Position numbers and translations under genes: made by a program. Source: Niallia sp. Man26 (GTDB lineage Bacteria > Bacillota > Bacilli > Bacillales > Cytobacillaceae). From it: 64,000 nt of DNA. The notes under the pieces were generated by a model that saw only the letters and a list, made by a program, of their open reading frames with translations, made no database searches and was not told the DNA's origin. The stretch is taken from assembly GCF_022049065.2 (NCBI RefSeq), contig NZ_CP095744.1:1282577-1346576 (forward strand), in the 5' to 3' direction. This document shows, in pieces, positions 24,175 to 33,331 of this stretch; position 1 is the first letter of the stretch, and every line of letters starts with the position of its first letter.

Positions 24175-25496
24175 CAACAGCAATTCCAAAATCATTGCAA
24201 AAATTAATTCAACATGTAAAGGATTTTTTTCCTGAGGATGAAAAGCTGCAGCAAATGTTTGAACAATGCTTCGTTAATACGTATACAACAACAATGAAAA
24301 AGCTGGCAGACGGAAAAACCTTTGTTGTAACTGGAGATATTCCGGCGATGTGGTTAAGAGATTCAGCTGCCCAAGTGCGCCCGTATTTACTTGCTGCAGA
24401 GGAGGATGAAGAGCTTGCTGATTTACTTGAAGGAGTCATTCGTCAGCAATTTGCTTTCATTATGCATGATCCATATGCAAACGCATTTAACGAAACAGAA
24501 AACGGCAGAGGGCACCAAACCGATTGTACCGATATGACTCCGCATATTTGGGAACGGAAATACGAAATTGATTCGTTATGCTATCCCATTCAGCTTGCTT
24601 ATTTATTTTGGAAGTCAACTGGACGGACTAAGTATATACAGGAAACATTCAAAGAGGTGTGTGAGACGGTTATTGAAGTTTGGAGAACAGAGCAAGATCA
24701 CGAAAACAAGTCATCATACCGGTTTGAGCGGGCAGATGTGCGCCAATCAGATACATTAATCCGCCAAGGAAAAGGCGGCCGGGTGATCCCTACTGGCATG
24801 ACCTGGAGCGCCTTCCGCCCAAGCGATGATGCCTGCACCTACGGATATCTTGTTCCGGCTAATATGTTTGCGGTAGTCGTGTTAGGATATGCTGCAGAAA
24901 TAAGTGGTGAGGTATTAAATGATGCTTCCTTAAAGGAAGAATGCTTAAGGCTTCAGAAGGAAATCAAGCAAGGCATAGAGCAGTATGCGAAATTAGAGCA
25001 TCCGATTTACGGCGAGATGTACGTTTATGAAACGGACGGAGAAGGTCGTGTGCATTTAATGGATGATGCCAATGTTCCAAGCTTGCTGGCAGCTCCGTAT
25101 TTAGGGTACCAACATTTTGATGATACAACCTATCTCAACACACGGAATTTTCTTTTAAGCAGGGATAATCCTTATTATTACGAAGGCAAATTCGCAAATG
25201 GGATCGGCAGCCCGCATACTCCAGACCACTATATTTGGCATATTGCCTTAGCTATTCAAGGGATGACAGCAGCAAGTGCAGAGGAAAAACAACAGATTTT
25301 AGCTTCATTCAAAAACACAGATGGCGGCACAAATTTTATGCACGAAGGCTTTAACGCAGATTGTCCTGAGGAATTTACAAGAGATTGGTTTGCGTGGGCT
25401 AATACAATGTTCAGCGAATTTGTACTCAGTTTAACAGGTAAAGCAGTTAAAGGGAGTCCTCTGTATCATCAATTGCAGAAACACATTACCAAATAG
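24171..25496 (+). CDS. Exo-alpha-1,6-mannosidase, GH125
   Basis: 441 residues, an (alpha/alpha)6-barrel enzyme of GH125. Conserved segments are TGDIPAMWLRDSAAQVRPYL, RKYEIDSLCYPIQLAYLFW, TGMTWSAFRPSDDACTYGYL (the catalytic acid is one of Asp219/Asp220, equivalent to the proton donor in the pneumococcal enzyme) and GSPHTPDHYIWHIALAIQGM near the end. The family removes non-reducing alpha-1,6-mannose. No signal peptide. AAAAGGAGAG lies in the end of GH38 as ribosome binding site. Together with the coupled GH38 it would dismantle the branched mannose core in the cytoplasm. Confidence 0.95.
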   Translation: MTTAIPKSLQKLIQHVKDFFPEDEKLQQMFEQCFVNTYTTTMKKLADGKTFVVTGDIPAMWLRDSAAQVRPYLLAAEEDEELADLLEGVIRQQFAFIMHDPYANAFNETENGRGHQTDCTDMTPHIWERKYEIDSLCYPIQLAYLFWKSTGRTKYIQETFKEVCETVIEVWRTEQDHENKSSYRFERADVRQSDTLIRQGKGGRVIPTGMTWSAFRPSDDACTYGYLVPANMFAVVVLGYAAEISGEVLNDASLKEECLRLQKEIKQGIEQYAKLEHPIYGEMYVYETDGEGRVHLMDDANVPSLLAAPYLGYQHFDDTTYLNTRNFLLSRDNPYYYEGKFANGIGSPHTPDHYIWHIALAIQGMTAASAEEKQQILASFKNTDGGTNFMHEGFNADCPEEFTRDWFAWANTMFSEFVLSLTGKAVKGSPLYHQLQKHITK

Positions 25497-25511
25497 AAAG
25501 GGTGGCCAAAA

Positions 25512-26135
25512 TTGAAGAAAGGTTCATCGATTATTGTTGTGTGTGAATGGATATGGCGAGGAATCTTCGTAAACTTATGCTGGATTGCCTTTATCGTCTT
25601 AGGACTAGGGATTTTTGGTTTTTTTCCAGCGACTGTCGCCCTGTTTACAATTGTGCGTAAATGGCTGCGGAAGGATACAGATTTCCCAATATGGAAAACC
25701 TTTAAGCAAGTGTATTTAAAAGAATGGAAGAGAAGCAATCAAATAGGCCTTGTTTTTTACAGCATAGGCCTGTTTCTTTATCTTGATATCCGATTGACAG
25801 AAACCTTTATGTCAGGTGTTTTGGCCAGCTTCCTGTCTATCATTTTTTCCATTATGCTGCTGATTCTGTTATTAGTAGTAAGCTATTTCTTTGCTGTTTA
25901 TGTTCATTACGAGTTGTCGAATAAGGAATATATTAAACAATCATTTCTGATCACTTTAACGAGCTTACCATCAACGATAGGAATTGGTGCCGGCTTTTTT
26001 GTGATTGGGAGCCTGATTAATCAGATGCCCGGTCTCATCCCCTTCATTTCTGCGGTGGCTCCTGCTTTTTGGATGATGAAGGTTTGTCTGAGCAGATTTG
26101 CATTTTTAGAGAGTAGAGTACAGCAGCAATATTAA
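25512..26135 (+). CDS. YesL-like DUF624 membrane protein
   Basis: 207 residues with five or so hydrophobic helices (GIFVNLCWIAFIVLGLGIFGFFPATVALFTIVRKW at the start, then YSIGLFLYL, SIIFSIMLLILLLVV and GIGAGFFVIGSLI). The NLCWI...GFFPA pattern marks DUF624/YesL. These proteins accompany YesM/YesN and LplB/YtcP-type sugar loci in Bacilli; their function is unknown but is thought to support transport. The start is TTG with GGGTGG upstream, 15 bp after GH125. Confidence 0.88.
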   Translation: MKKGSSIIVVCEWIWRGIFVNLCWIAFIVLGLGIFGFFPATVALFTIVRKWLRKDTDFPIWKTFKQVYLKEWKRSNQIGLVFYSIGLFLYLDIRLTETFMSGVLASFLSIIFSIMLLILLLVVSYFFAVYVHYELSNKEYIKQSFLITLTSLPSTIGIGAGFFVIGSLINQMPGLIPFISAVAPAFWMMKVCLSRFAFLESRVQQQY

Positions 26136-26154
26136 CTAACATAGGGGGAAACAA

Positions 26155-28029
26155 ATGGAACTGTTTTTAAAGGGAGACACAGCGAATGTGGCAGCGGGTC
26201 TTGAATTTATTACACAGAAATTAAAGATAAAGCTGACAAGTGATGGTTACCCTATTCAAGTTAAACAAGTTCAGGGGCCGTTGCGCATTACTAGTAGCAG
26301 CGGCAAAGGAGAAATATCGTTTGCAAAGCCAATTCATTTCTTCCGAGCACTTGGATTATGGCTGGAAAATTATCGAAAGAATCATGAATTCGATATAACA
26401 CCACAATTTACGATGAGCGGTGTCATGCTGGATGCATCGCGAAATGCTGTACCAACTGTTCATGAAGTGAAAAAGCTGCTCGAGCATATGGCGCTGCTAG
26501 GATTAGATACTTTGATGCTATATACAGAGGATACGTATGAGGTGAAGGATTACCCTTATTTCGGATATATGCGTGGGAAATATACTAGCGAGGAGCTAAA
26601 GACCTGCGATGAATATGCGGAGACACTTGGGATAGACATAATCCCATGCATCCAAACCTTGGGGCATTTACGAGAAGCTCTTAAGTGGAATTATGCTTCT
26701 AGTTTTAAAGATACAGATGATATTTTACTAGTCGACAAAACGGAGACATATGAGTTTTTAGAAAGTTGCTTAAAGGCAGCTTCTGAGCCGTTTCGTACAA
26801 ACAGGATTCATATTGGCATGGATGAGACATTCCAGCTTGGCTTAGGAAAATATTTGGAAGAGCACGGGTATGAGCATCATATTGACATTATGAATCGTCA
26901 TCTTCAAAAGCTTGTCTCTATAACCGATAAGCTTGGATTACAACCAATGATTTGGAGTGATATGTATTATCCATTGTTTGCCGAAAACAGCCCGTATAAG
27001 GATGAAACGGGAAACATCCGAGCAGATATTATGAATGGAATTCCTCCTATTGAGTATGTGTACTGGAATTATTACCGCAACGAACAAGAAGTGTATGAAC
27101 AAGATATCCAAAAGCATAAGTTGCTTGGCGGGAAGCCAATTTTTGCTGGTGGTGCTTGGACTTGGAATGGACTGGCGCCGAACTACGGCAAGGCAATTAG
27201 TACCACAAGAGCAGCTCTTTCTGCCTGTAAAAAAACAGGGGTAGAGCAAATCTTTGTAACACTATGGGGAGATAACGGAGCAGAAACGCCGTTTGTTGCT
27301 GCTTATCCAATATTGCAATTATTTTCCGAGCACTCCTACCAGCAGGAAGTTACGTTAGAGAAGGTATCTGAGCGGTTTGCATTTTGCAGTGACGGCACTT
27401 TTGCCGATTTTATGAATTTGCGTTTATTGGATGAAACTCCCGGTGTTATGAAGGATAACATGAACAGCTCGATGACGTCTAAAGTCCTGCTTTACCAAGA
27501 TATTTTAATAGGTTTATATGATGAGAATGTCCGCGGTCTATCGCTAGGAGAGCATTATCAGCGCTTGGCAGCAGTGCTTGCAATCAGTAAAAAGAACAAT
27601 CCAGCCTGGGAAGCTTTGTTTGGTTTATATGAACAGCTCGCAACAGTTTTAGCAGACAAAGCGGAAATCGGGATAAAGCTAAAAAGCGCATACGAAAATA
27701 AGGACTTTGAACAACTGAAAGCACTTCTAACCGTTTTGGATAGCATCAAAGCAAATGTAGATCTGTTAAGACAAAAACACCGCAGTCTCTGGTTTGCAGC
27801 ATACAAGCCCTTTGGCTGGGAAGTAATGGATATACGTTACGGTGGTGTTATCACAAGGATTGATTCGGTCAAGTACCGGATTCAGGAGTGGATGGAAGGA
27901 AGAATATCCGAAATAGAGGAGTTAGCAGAAAACCGGCTGTACCATGATGGACCTTGGGAAATGGCTGATGGGCTGGTAGGCGGCAATGTCTATCATCGTA
28001 TCGTCACTGCCGGCAGCTTTTCATTATAA
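26155..28029 (+). CDS. Beta-N-acetylhexosaminidase, GH20
   Basis: 624 residues. After a ~90-residue N-terminal domain the TIM barrel opens with FTMSGVMLDASRNAVPTVHEVKKLL and contains the GH20 catalytic pair in RIHIGMDETFQLG (Asp223, Glu224; substrate-assisted catalysis). GGAWTWNGLAP holds a conserved tryptophan of the subsite. No signal peptide, so it is cytoplasmic, like the GH20 enzyme next to GH38/GH125 in pneumococci. It would remove terminal beta-GlcNAc from imported hybrid or complex glycans or from chitobiose. AGGGGG precedes the ATG, 19 bp after the DUF624 gene. Confidence 0.92.
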   Translation: MELFLKGDTANVAAGLEFITQKLKIKLTSDGYPIQVKQVQGPLRITSSSGKGEISFAKPIHFFRALGLWLENYRKNHEFDITPQFTMSGVMLDASRNAVPTVHEVKKLLEHMALLGLDTLMLYTEDTYEVKDYPYFGYMRGKYTSEELKTCDEYAETLGIDIIPCIQTLGHLREALKWNYASSFKDTDDILLVDKTETYEFLESCLKAASEPFRTNRIHIGMDETFQLGLGKYLEEHGYEHHIDIMNRHLQKLVSITDKLGLQPMIWSDMYYPLFAENSPYKDETGNIRADIMNGIPPIEYVYWNYYRNEQEVYEQDIQKHKLLGGKPIFAGGAWTWNGLAPNYGKAISTTRAALSACKKTGVEQIFVTLWGDNGAETPFVAAYPILQLFSEHSYQQEVTLEKVSERFAFCSDGTFADFMNLRLLDETPGVMKDNMNSSMTSKVLLYQDILIGLYDENVRGLSLGEHYQRLAAVLAISKKNNPAWEALFGLYEQLATVLADKAEIGIKLKSAYENKDFEQLKALLTVLDSIKANVDLLRQKHRSLWFAAYKPFGWEVMDIRYGGVITRIDSVKYRIQEWMEGRISEIEELAENRLYHDGPWEMADGLVGGNVYHRIVTAGSFSL

Positions 28030-28046
28030 TCTACGAGGTGAAAATA

Positions 28047-31000
28047 ATGTTTTTAACAGATAGAAAATTTGAAGAGCGTATTAAGGAATTGGCAGGTTAC
28101 CGGTACCGGGATCTTGTGGAAATCTCACAGTTTAATATACAAGAAGATGATGGGGAAATTGGAACATATCCTCCATCTGTCTATGATGAACAGCATAAAA
28201 TGAGAATAGGTGATTACTGGAAAGGGAGAGACCGTTATATTTGGCTTCATACAGAGGTTGATACGCATTTGCATCATACCAATCAGCAAATTGTCGGTCT
28301 CTTTTCATTCGGCAAGACAGGAGGAGGTAATAACTCCGGCTTTGAATCCCTACTTTTTGTAAATGGAAACCCTTATCAAGGTGTCGATTCTAACCATGAG
28401 GAAGTTCTTTTTGATACAGCAACAGCCAAAGGGCCGATTCATTTGGATTTCAGACTTTGGTCAGGATTCGAAGGGGGAGGCATTCCTGTTCAGAATGAGC
28501 TGAAGCTTGAAATGGCGGCAATAGGTTGGCTTGATAAGCAGGTAGATAATCTGTATTACACGCTTTTAGCGGCTTTTGAGGTATTGTCAGAAATCAGTGA
28601 GTCTGATTCTGCCTACAGTATTTTAAAAAGACTGATTTCGGACGCTCTAAAGCGGATTAATTGGACCGAGCCTGGAAGCCCTGTATTTTACGAATCTTGT
28701 TATGCAGCGGAAGTAAACCTTACAGAATCCATTCAAGCTGTTACTAAATCATCTGATATTACAATTCATACAGTCGGGCATACCCATATTGATGTAGCTT
28801 GGCTTTGGCGTTTAAAAAATACAAGAGAGAAAGCAGCTCGTTCCTTTTCAACCGTCTTACATTTAATGAAGCAATATCCTGACTATGTATTTCTGCAAAC
28901 ACAGCCGCAGCTCTATGATTATCTTAAAACAGATTATCCTGATATTTACGCCCAAATTAAGGAAAGAGCTGCAGAAGGCAAATGGGAAGCCGGCGGGGCA
29001 ATGTGGCTCGAGTCTGACTGTAATATACCAAGCGGAGAATCACTTGTCCGCCAAATTCTGCATGGTAAACATTTTTTTAAAGAGGAATTTGGAGTGGACT
29101 GTGACTATTTATGGCTGCCTGATGTGTTCGGTTACAGCTGGGCGTTGCCGCAAATCTTAAAAAAATCTGGTATTAAAACGATGATGACAACAAAGATTAG
29201 CTGGAATCAGTATAACCGGATGCCACACGATACATTTTACTGGAAAGGAATCGATGGATCAGAAATTTTAACGCATTTTATAACAACACCTGAACCATGG
29301 AATTCTCCTGACTCTTGGTTCTATACGTATAATGGCTTTATTACGGCTAAAACAGTCAATGGATCATGGAAAGGCTATCGTGATAAAGATTTATCTAAAG
29401 ATTTGCTTCTTTCCTATGGCTATGGAGATGGCGGCGGTGGTGTGAACCGGCATATGCTTGAAATGCGCCGACGCTTTGATTCGCTGCCAGGCATGCCGAA
29501 CGTCAAAACATCTACAGCAGGGGAATTCTTTAATAAGCTCCATCAAAATGTTTCAGAGGCTGATGGCTATATCCATAAATGGGATGGAGAGCTGTACTTG
29601 GAGTATCATCGCGGCACTTATACAAGCCAAGCGTTTATGAAGCAGACTAATCGTAAATTGGAGCTATTATACAGACGGGCTGAGTTTCTAACAGCTTGGC
29701 TTTCCGAATTTGGACAGCAGCCTGCAAACGAGGAGCTGAAAAAAGGCTGGAAGATTATTTTACGGAATCAATTTCATGATATTATTCCTGGCTCCTCCAT
29801 TCATGAAGTCTATGAGGATGCTAGAGAAGAATATAAGGAAGCACTTCAGTTAGTGGAAAGCTTGGAATCTCGTATTCTTCAGCAGAATATGAACAAGGAT
29901 GACCAGTCTGTTGTGTTAGTGAACGCAACAGGCTACAAAGGGAAGAGGAATGTTGCTGTGCCTTCATTTGATGATATGACTGAAGGTGTCTGGAAGAACA
30001 GTAAAGGAGATATCTTGCCACAGCAAAAGCGGAATAATAGCTGGCTTGTTGAGGCGGATACCCTCCCAGCTTTTGGTGCAGCATCATTATATTTTGACCA
30101 TTCAGCAGCCGTTCCAAAGGCAGAATCTAATTTTCTCTATCAAAATTGGAAACTTGAAACAAAATATTATACAGTTGAATGGAACGAATATGGCCAAATA
30201 ACGTCCATATTTGACAAGGAAGCAGGTCGTCAAGTGCTCAGCAGCAGGCAAAACGGGAACGTACTGCAAATTTTTGAGGATAAGCCGCTTGCTCATGATG
30301 CGTGGGATATCGATATCTTCTATCAAGAAAAAATGGAAGAAATCCGGAATTTATGCTCATTTGAAGTCGTGGAAAATGGCGAATTGGTATTTACGATTCT
30401 GGCGAAGTGGACCTATCATCATTCGGAAATTTCCCAGCGCATCATCTTTTATCATAATGATCGCAGAATAGATTTCGATACAACGGTCGATTGGCATGAA
30501 AAGCATAAGCTGCTTAAAAGCGCCTTTCCTGTCGAAATCCGTGCAACGGAGGCAACATATGATATTCAATATGGAAATGTGAAGCGTCCGACCCATTGGA
30601 ATACTAGCTGGGATATGGCTAAGTTTGAAGGTGTTGCCCACCAGTGGGCTGACTTGTCAGAACCAGATTACGGGGTGAGCTTGCTGAATGATTCCAAATA
30701 CGGCTATGATATTAAAGATAAAACAATGCGAATCTCCTTATTAAAAGCAGCGACACATCCTGACCCGCAAGCAGATCAAGGAAGACATTCGTTTACTTAT
30801 TCTCTTTATCCGCATATGGGTGATTGGCGCCAAGCTGGTACAGTGGAGAAAGCATGGGATTTGAACGACCCTGTTGCCGTTTTTAAAGGAGGATGGACAA
30901 AGGCAGCGTCCTTCCTAGAAATTGACTCAGACCATGTTTGGGTAGACGCGATTAAACCAAGCTTCGACGGCAACGGAATTATTATCCGCTTGCATGAATA

Positions 31001-31157
31001 TGAAGGCCGAAGAGGAAAGGTGAATCTTTCTGTCTTAAAGGATAGCACATCATGGGTGGAAACCAATTTGATGGAGGAGCCGCTTGGAGAAGAGTCTGCC
31101 TCACCGATTCAGTTTGAAATAAAACCATATGAGATAAAAACCTTTAGAGTTTTGTAG
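28047..31157 (+). CDS. Alpha-mannosidase, GH38 (1036 aa)
   Basis: The longer GH38 class: a ~240-residue beta-rich N-terminal domain, then the catalytic (beta/alpha)7 barrel with GHTHIDVAWLWRLKNTREK (His247 and Asp249 of HTHID are the likely zinc ligands), nucleophile Asp359 in WLPDVFGYSWALPQIL, and GYGDGGGGVNRHMLEM. The C-terminal half is a beta-sandwich. No signal peptide. The frame opens with GTG at 28038, but GAGGTG six bases before the ATG at 28047 favours that start. A terminator follows, so it closes the first transcription unit. The linkage it prefers (alpha-1,2, 1,3 or 1,6) is unknown. Confidence 0.95.
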   Translation: MFLTDRKFEERIKELAGYRYRDLVEISQFNIQEDDGEIGTYPPSVYDEQHKMRIGDYWKGRDRYIWLHTEVDTHLHHTNQQIVGLFSFGKTGGGNNSGFESLLFVNGNPYQGVDSNHEEVLFDTATAKGPIHLDFRLWSGFEGGGIPVQNELKLEMAAIGWLDKQVDNLYYTLLAAFEVLSEISESDSAYSILKRLISDALKRINWTEPGSPVFYESCYAAEVNLTESIQAVTKSSDITIHTVGHTHIDVAWLWRLKNTREKAARSFSTVLHLMKQYPDYVFLQTQPQLYDYLKTDYPDIYAQIKERAAEGKWEAGGAMWLESDCNIPSGESLVRQILHGKHFFKEEFGVDCDYLWLPDVFGYSWALPQILKKSGIKTMMTTKISWNQYNRMPHDTFYWKGIDGSEILTHFITTPEPWNSPDSWFYTYNGFITAKTVNGSWKGYRDKDLSKDLLLSYGYGDGGGGVNRHMLEMRRRFDSLPGMPNVKTSTAGEFFNKLHQNVSEADGYIHKWDGELYLEYHRGTYTSQAFMKQTNRKLELLYRRAEFLTAWLSEFGQQPANEELKKGWKIILRNQFHDIIPGSSIHEVYEDAREEYKEALQLVESLESRILQQNMNKDDQSVVLVNATGYKGKRNVAVPSFDDMTEGVWKNSKGDILPQQKRNNSWLVEADTLPAFGAASLYFDHSAAVPKAESNFLYQNWKLETKYYTVEWNEYGQITSIFDKEAGRQVLSSRQNGNVLQIFEDKPLAHDAWDIDIFYQEKMEEIRNLCSFEVVENGELVFTILAKWTYHHSEISQRIIFYHNDRRIDFDTTVDWHEKHKLLKSAFPVEIRATEATYDIQYGNVKRPTHWNTSWDMAKFEGVAHQWADLSEPDYGVSLLNDSKYGYDIKDKTMRISLLKAATHPDPQADQGRHSFTYSLYPHMGDWRQAGTVEKAWDLNDPVAVFKGGWTKAASFLEIDSDHVWVDAIKPSFDGNGIIIRLHEYEGRRGKVNLSVLKDSTSWVETNLMEEPLGEESASPIQFEIKPYEIKTFRVL

Positions 31158-31166
31158 AATAAAGAT

Positions 31167-31197
31167 GACCGGAGAGCAACACTTTCCGGTCTTTTTT
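31167..31197 (+). terminator. Terminator after the first GH38-GH125-GH20-GH38 unit
   Basis: GACCGGA/TCCGGTC stem with an 11-nt loop and T6 run. Confidence 0.85.
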
Positions 31198-31204
31198 GCG
31201 CTTT

Positions 31205-31270
31205 GTTGACTAATTTCCGCTAATTTTTTATAATTCTAAGATTTTTGCACTTAATCCTAAATTAGTCAAC
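31205..31270 (+). promoter_or_regulatory. ABC-transporter promoter bracketed by a 12-bp inverted repeat
   Basis: TTGACT (31206-31211), a 17-bp spacer and TATAAT (31229-31234) form a strong promoter. GTTGACTAATTT (31205-31216), covering the -35, recurs as its exact complement AAATTAGTCAAC (31259-31270) just past the predicted start near 31241. Centre spacing is 54 bp, about five helical turns. It is a candidate operator pair, regulator unknown. Confidence 0.75.
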
Positions 31271-31305
31271 TATAAATAGGGGGCGTTTTACTATAAGATA
31301 GATGT

Positions 31306-31321
31306 ATGGAAGCGCTAACAT
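31306..31321 (+). promoter_or_regulatory. cre site in the ABC-transporter leader
   Basis: ATGGAAGCGCTAACAT fits the cre consensus WTGNNANCGNWNNCAW at every defined position. It lies about 65 bp downstream of the predicted transcription start and 20 bp before the first permease gene, suited to CcpA roadblock. Confidence 0.8.
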
Positions 31322-31340
31322 TAATGAGAGGAGGAGAATA

Positions 31341-32270
31341 ATGAAAAGGGTAGTAAAGGATCTTTATAAAAATCGAATTTGGCTGCTGATGGTTTTACCT
31401 GGAACAATCTGGTTGCTGTTATTTTCCTATCTGCCGATGTTCGGACAAGTGCTGGCCTTTAAGAAATTCCGGATTGATCCTGATGGTTTTTTTGCCAGCG
31501 TAATAAACAGTGAATGGGTTGGCTTTGATAACTTTAAATATTTGTTTAGTACGAATGACGCGTGGGTCATCACAAGAAACACGATTCTTTATAATCTAAT
31601 TTTTATCGTACTAGGTCTTGTTACAGCAGTCGCAACAGCTGTTTTGCTTAATGAGTTAATCAATAAGAAGCTGTCAAAGGTTTATCAGACATCTATCTTG
31701 TTTCCTCACTTTATTTCATGGGTAATTGGCAGCTACTTTGTGTTTACGTTTTTAAGTACAGAACATGGTTTGTTAAATCTAATTCTTGGCTGGTTTCATG
31801 TTGACTCTATTTCCTGGTATAACGAATCAAAATATTGGCCGTTTATTCTCGTCCTTATGAGTATTTGGAAGGGTGTAGGATATGGCAGCATCGTTTATTT
31901 AGCATCTATTGTCGGAATCGACCGAACATATTATGAAGCTGCCATGATTGACGGAGCTTCGAAATGGAAGCAGATTAAGCATGTTACGCTGCCAATGCTT
32001 AAGCCACTGATGATTATCTTAACCATCATGAATATCGGGCGCATATTTAACTCCGATTTCGGCTTATTCTATCAAGTGCCTAGAGATTCAGGTGCTTTGT
32101 ATGGCGTAACAAATGTTATTGATACATTTGTTTACCGCGGACTAATGAATTTAGGAGACATCGGCATGAGCACTGCAGCAGGGCTGTATCAATCAGCTGT
32201 TGGCTTTATCCTAGTTATCATCACAAACTATGTTGTGAGAAAAGTAGATGAGGAAAGTGCATTGTTTTAA
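31341..32270 (+). CDS. ABC sugar permease, LplB type
   Basis: 309 residues with six membrane helices. It begins with a positively charged segment and WLLMVLPGTIWLLLFSYLPMFGQVLAFKKF, typical of LplB/YtcP-type CUT1 permeases. The EAA loop that docks to the ATPase is YYEAAMIDGASKWKQIKHVTLPMLKPLM. GAGAGGAGGAG precedes the ATG at 31341; the frame from 31302 runs through the cre site. It pairs with the next permease. No ATPase gene is in the locus, so a shared MsmX-type ATPase elsewhere must drive it (inference from how such systems work in Bacilli). Confidence 0.93.
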   Translation: MKRVVKDLYKNRIWLLMVLPGTIWLLLFSYLPMFGQVLAFKKFRIDPDGFFASVINSEWVGFDNFKYLFSTNDAWVITRNTILYNLIFIVLGLVTAVATAVLLNELINKKLSKVYQTSILFPHFISWVIGSYFVFTFLSTEHGLLNLILGWFHVDSISWYNESKYWPFILVLMSIWKGVGYGSIVYLASIVGIDRTYYEAAMIDGASKWKQIKHVTLPMLKPLMIILTIMNIGRIFNSDFGLFYQVPRDSGALYGVTNVIDTFVYRGLMNLGDIGMSTAAGLYQSAVGFILVIITNYVVRKVDEESALF

Positions 32271-32318
32271 TGCCATTCCAATACGAAGGGAGGAAAAGTC
32301 GCCCGTGCGGCTAAGTGT

Positions 32319-33308
32319 ATGCCAAATTTAGAACAACCGCAGCCAACACCTGCTGTTCCAAACCCAATCGATAAAGTTAAAGAGGGGAAGACGAAAACCT
32401 CCAGAAAAAAGTATCGGGATCCCCAACATTTGCATCCAGCCGCAAATGCTGTTATTAGCATACTGCTTGGGGTCCTTGCGTTTACGTGTATCTTTCCTTT
32501 TATCTATGTCATTATCATCTCCTTTACAAATGAAGAAAGTATTGTCAGGAATGGTTTTGAACTAATCCCAAAGGAATGGAGCATTGATGCTTATAAGTAT
32601 TTATGGAGTATGAAGGAGACTTTATTCCGCTCCTATGGTGTCACCATTTTAATCACCATTTTGGGGACTGTTATCAGTGTGTTTATGATTACCTTTTACG
32701 CATATGCAATTTCAAGACCGCAATTTAAATATCGTCGATTTTTCACCTTTTTAGCATTTTTCACAATGCTGTTTAGCGGAGGTCTTGTGCCGACTTATAT
32801 CGTTGTTACTCAATTTTTACATTTGAAGAATTCGATTTGGGCTTTAATCCTGCCTCTAGCGATGAATGCATTTTACATCATCATAATGAGAACCTTCTTT
32901 CTGAAGTCTGTTTCTGAATCTATTTTAGAATCAGCAAGAATGGATGGAGCCAGTGAATGGCGAATCTTTTTTCAGATTATCTTTCCACTTTCCTTACCGG
33001 GAATTGCCACAATTGCCTTGTTTAGCACACTCGGTTATTGGAACGACTGGTTTGCAGCATTGCTGTATATCGATAATCCCAATCTCGTGCCGCTTCAAGC
33101 ATTGCTGATGAAAATAGAAGCAAATCTTGAATTTATGAGAAAGAATATGGATGTTGCTATCTTGCAGAAGAGCTTATTCGATACGATTCCGCAAGAATCA
33201 GCCAAAATGGCCATGGTAGTGATCGCCACATTGCCGATTGCAGTTTCTTATCCGTTTTTCCAAAAGTACTTTATTAGCGGACTGACAATTGGCGGCGTTA
33301 AAGAATAA
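32319..33308 (+). CDS. ABC sugar permease, YtcP type
   Basis: 329 residues: a ~45-residue basic, proline-rich N-terminal tail, then six helices and the EAA loop LESARMDGASEWRIFFQIIFPLSLPGIATIAL. Partner of the LplB-type permease. The start is unusual: the good ribosome binding site AGGGAGG (near 32290) is about 25 bases before the ATG at 32319, and the frame has no other start near it. A nine-codon mini-ORF from the GTG at 32305 fits that site and overlaps the permease start. Translational coupling through it is possible. Confidence 0.9.
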   Translation: MPNLEQPQPTPAVPNPIDKVKEGKTKTSRKKYRDPQHLHPAANAVISILLGVLAFTCIFPFIYVIIISFTNEESIVRNGFELIPKEWSIDAYKYLWSMKETLFRSYGVTILITILGTVISVFMITFYAYAISRPQFKYRRFFTFLAFFTMLFSGGLVPTYIVVTQFLHLKNSIWALILPLAMNAFYIIIMRTFFLKSVSESILESARMDGASEWRIFFQIIFPLSLPGIATIALFSTLGYWNDWFAALLYIDNPNLVPLQALLMKIEANLEFMRKNMDVAILQKSLFDTIPQESAKMAMVVIATLPIAVSYPFFQKYFISGLTIGGVKE

Positions 33309-33331
33309 CTAATAGAAAGAGGAGAAAAGGT

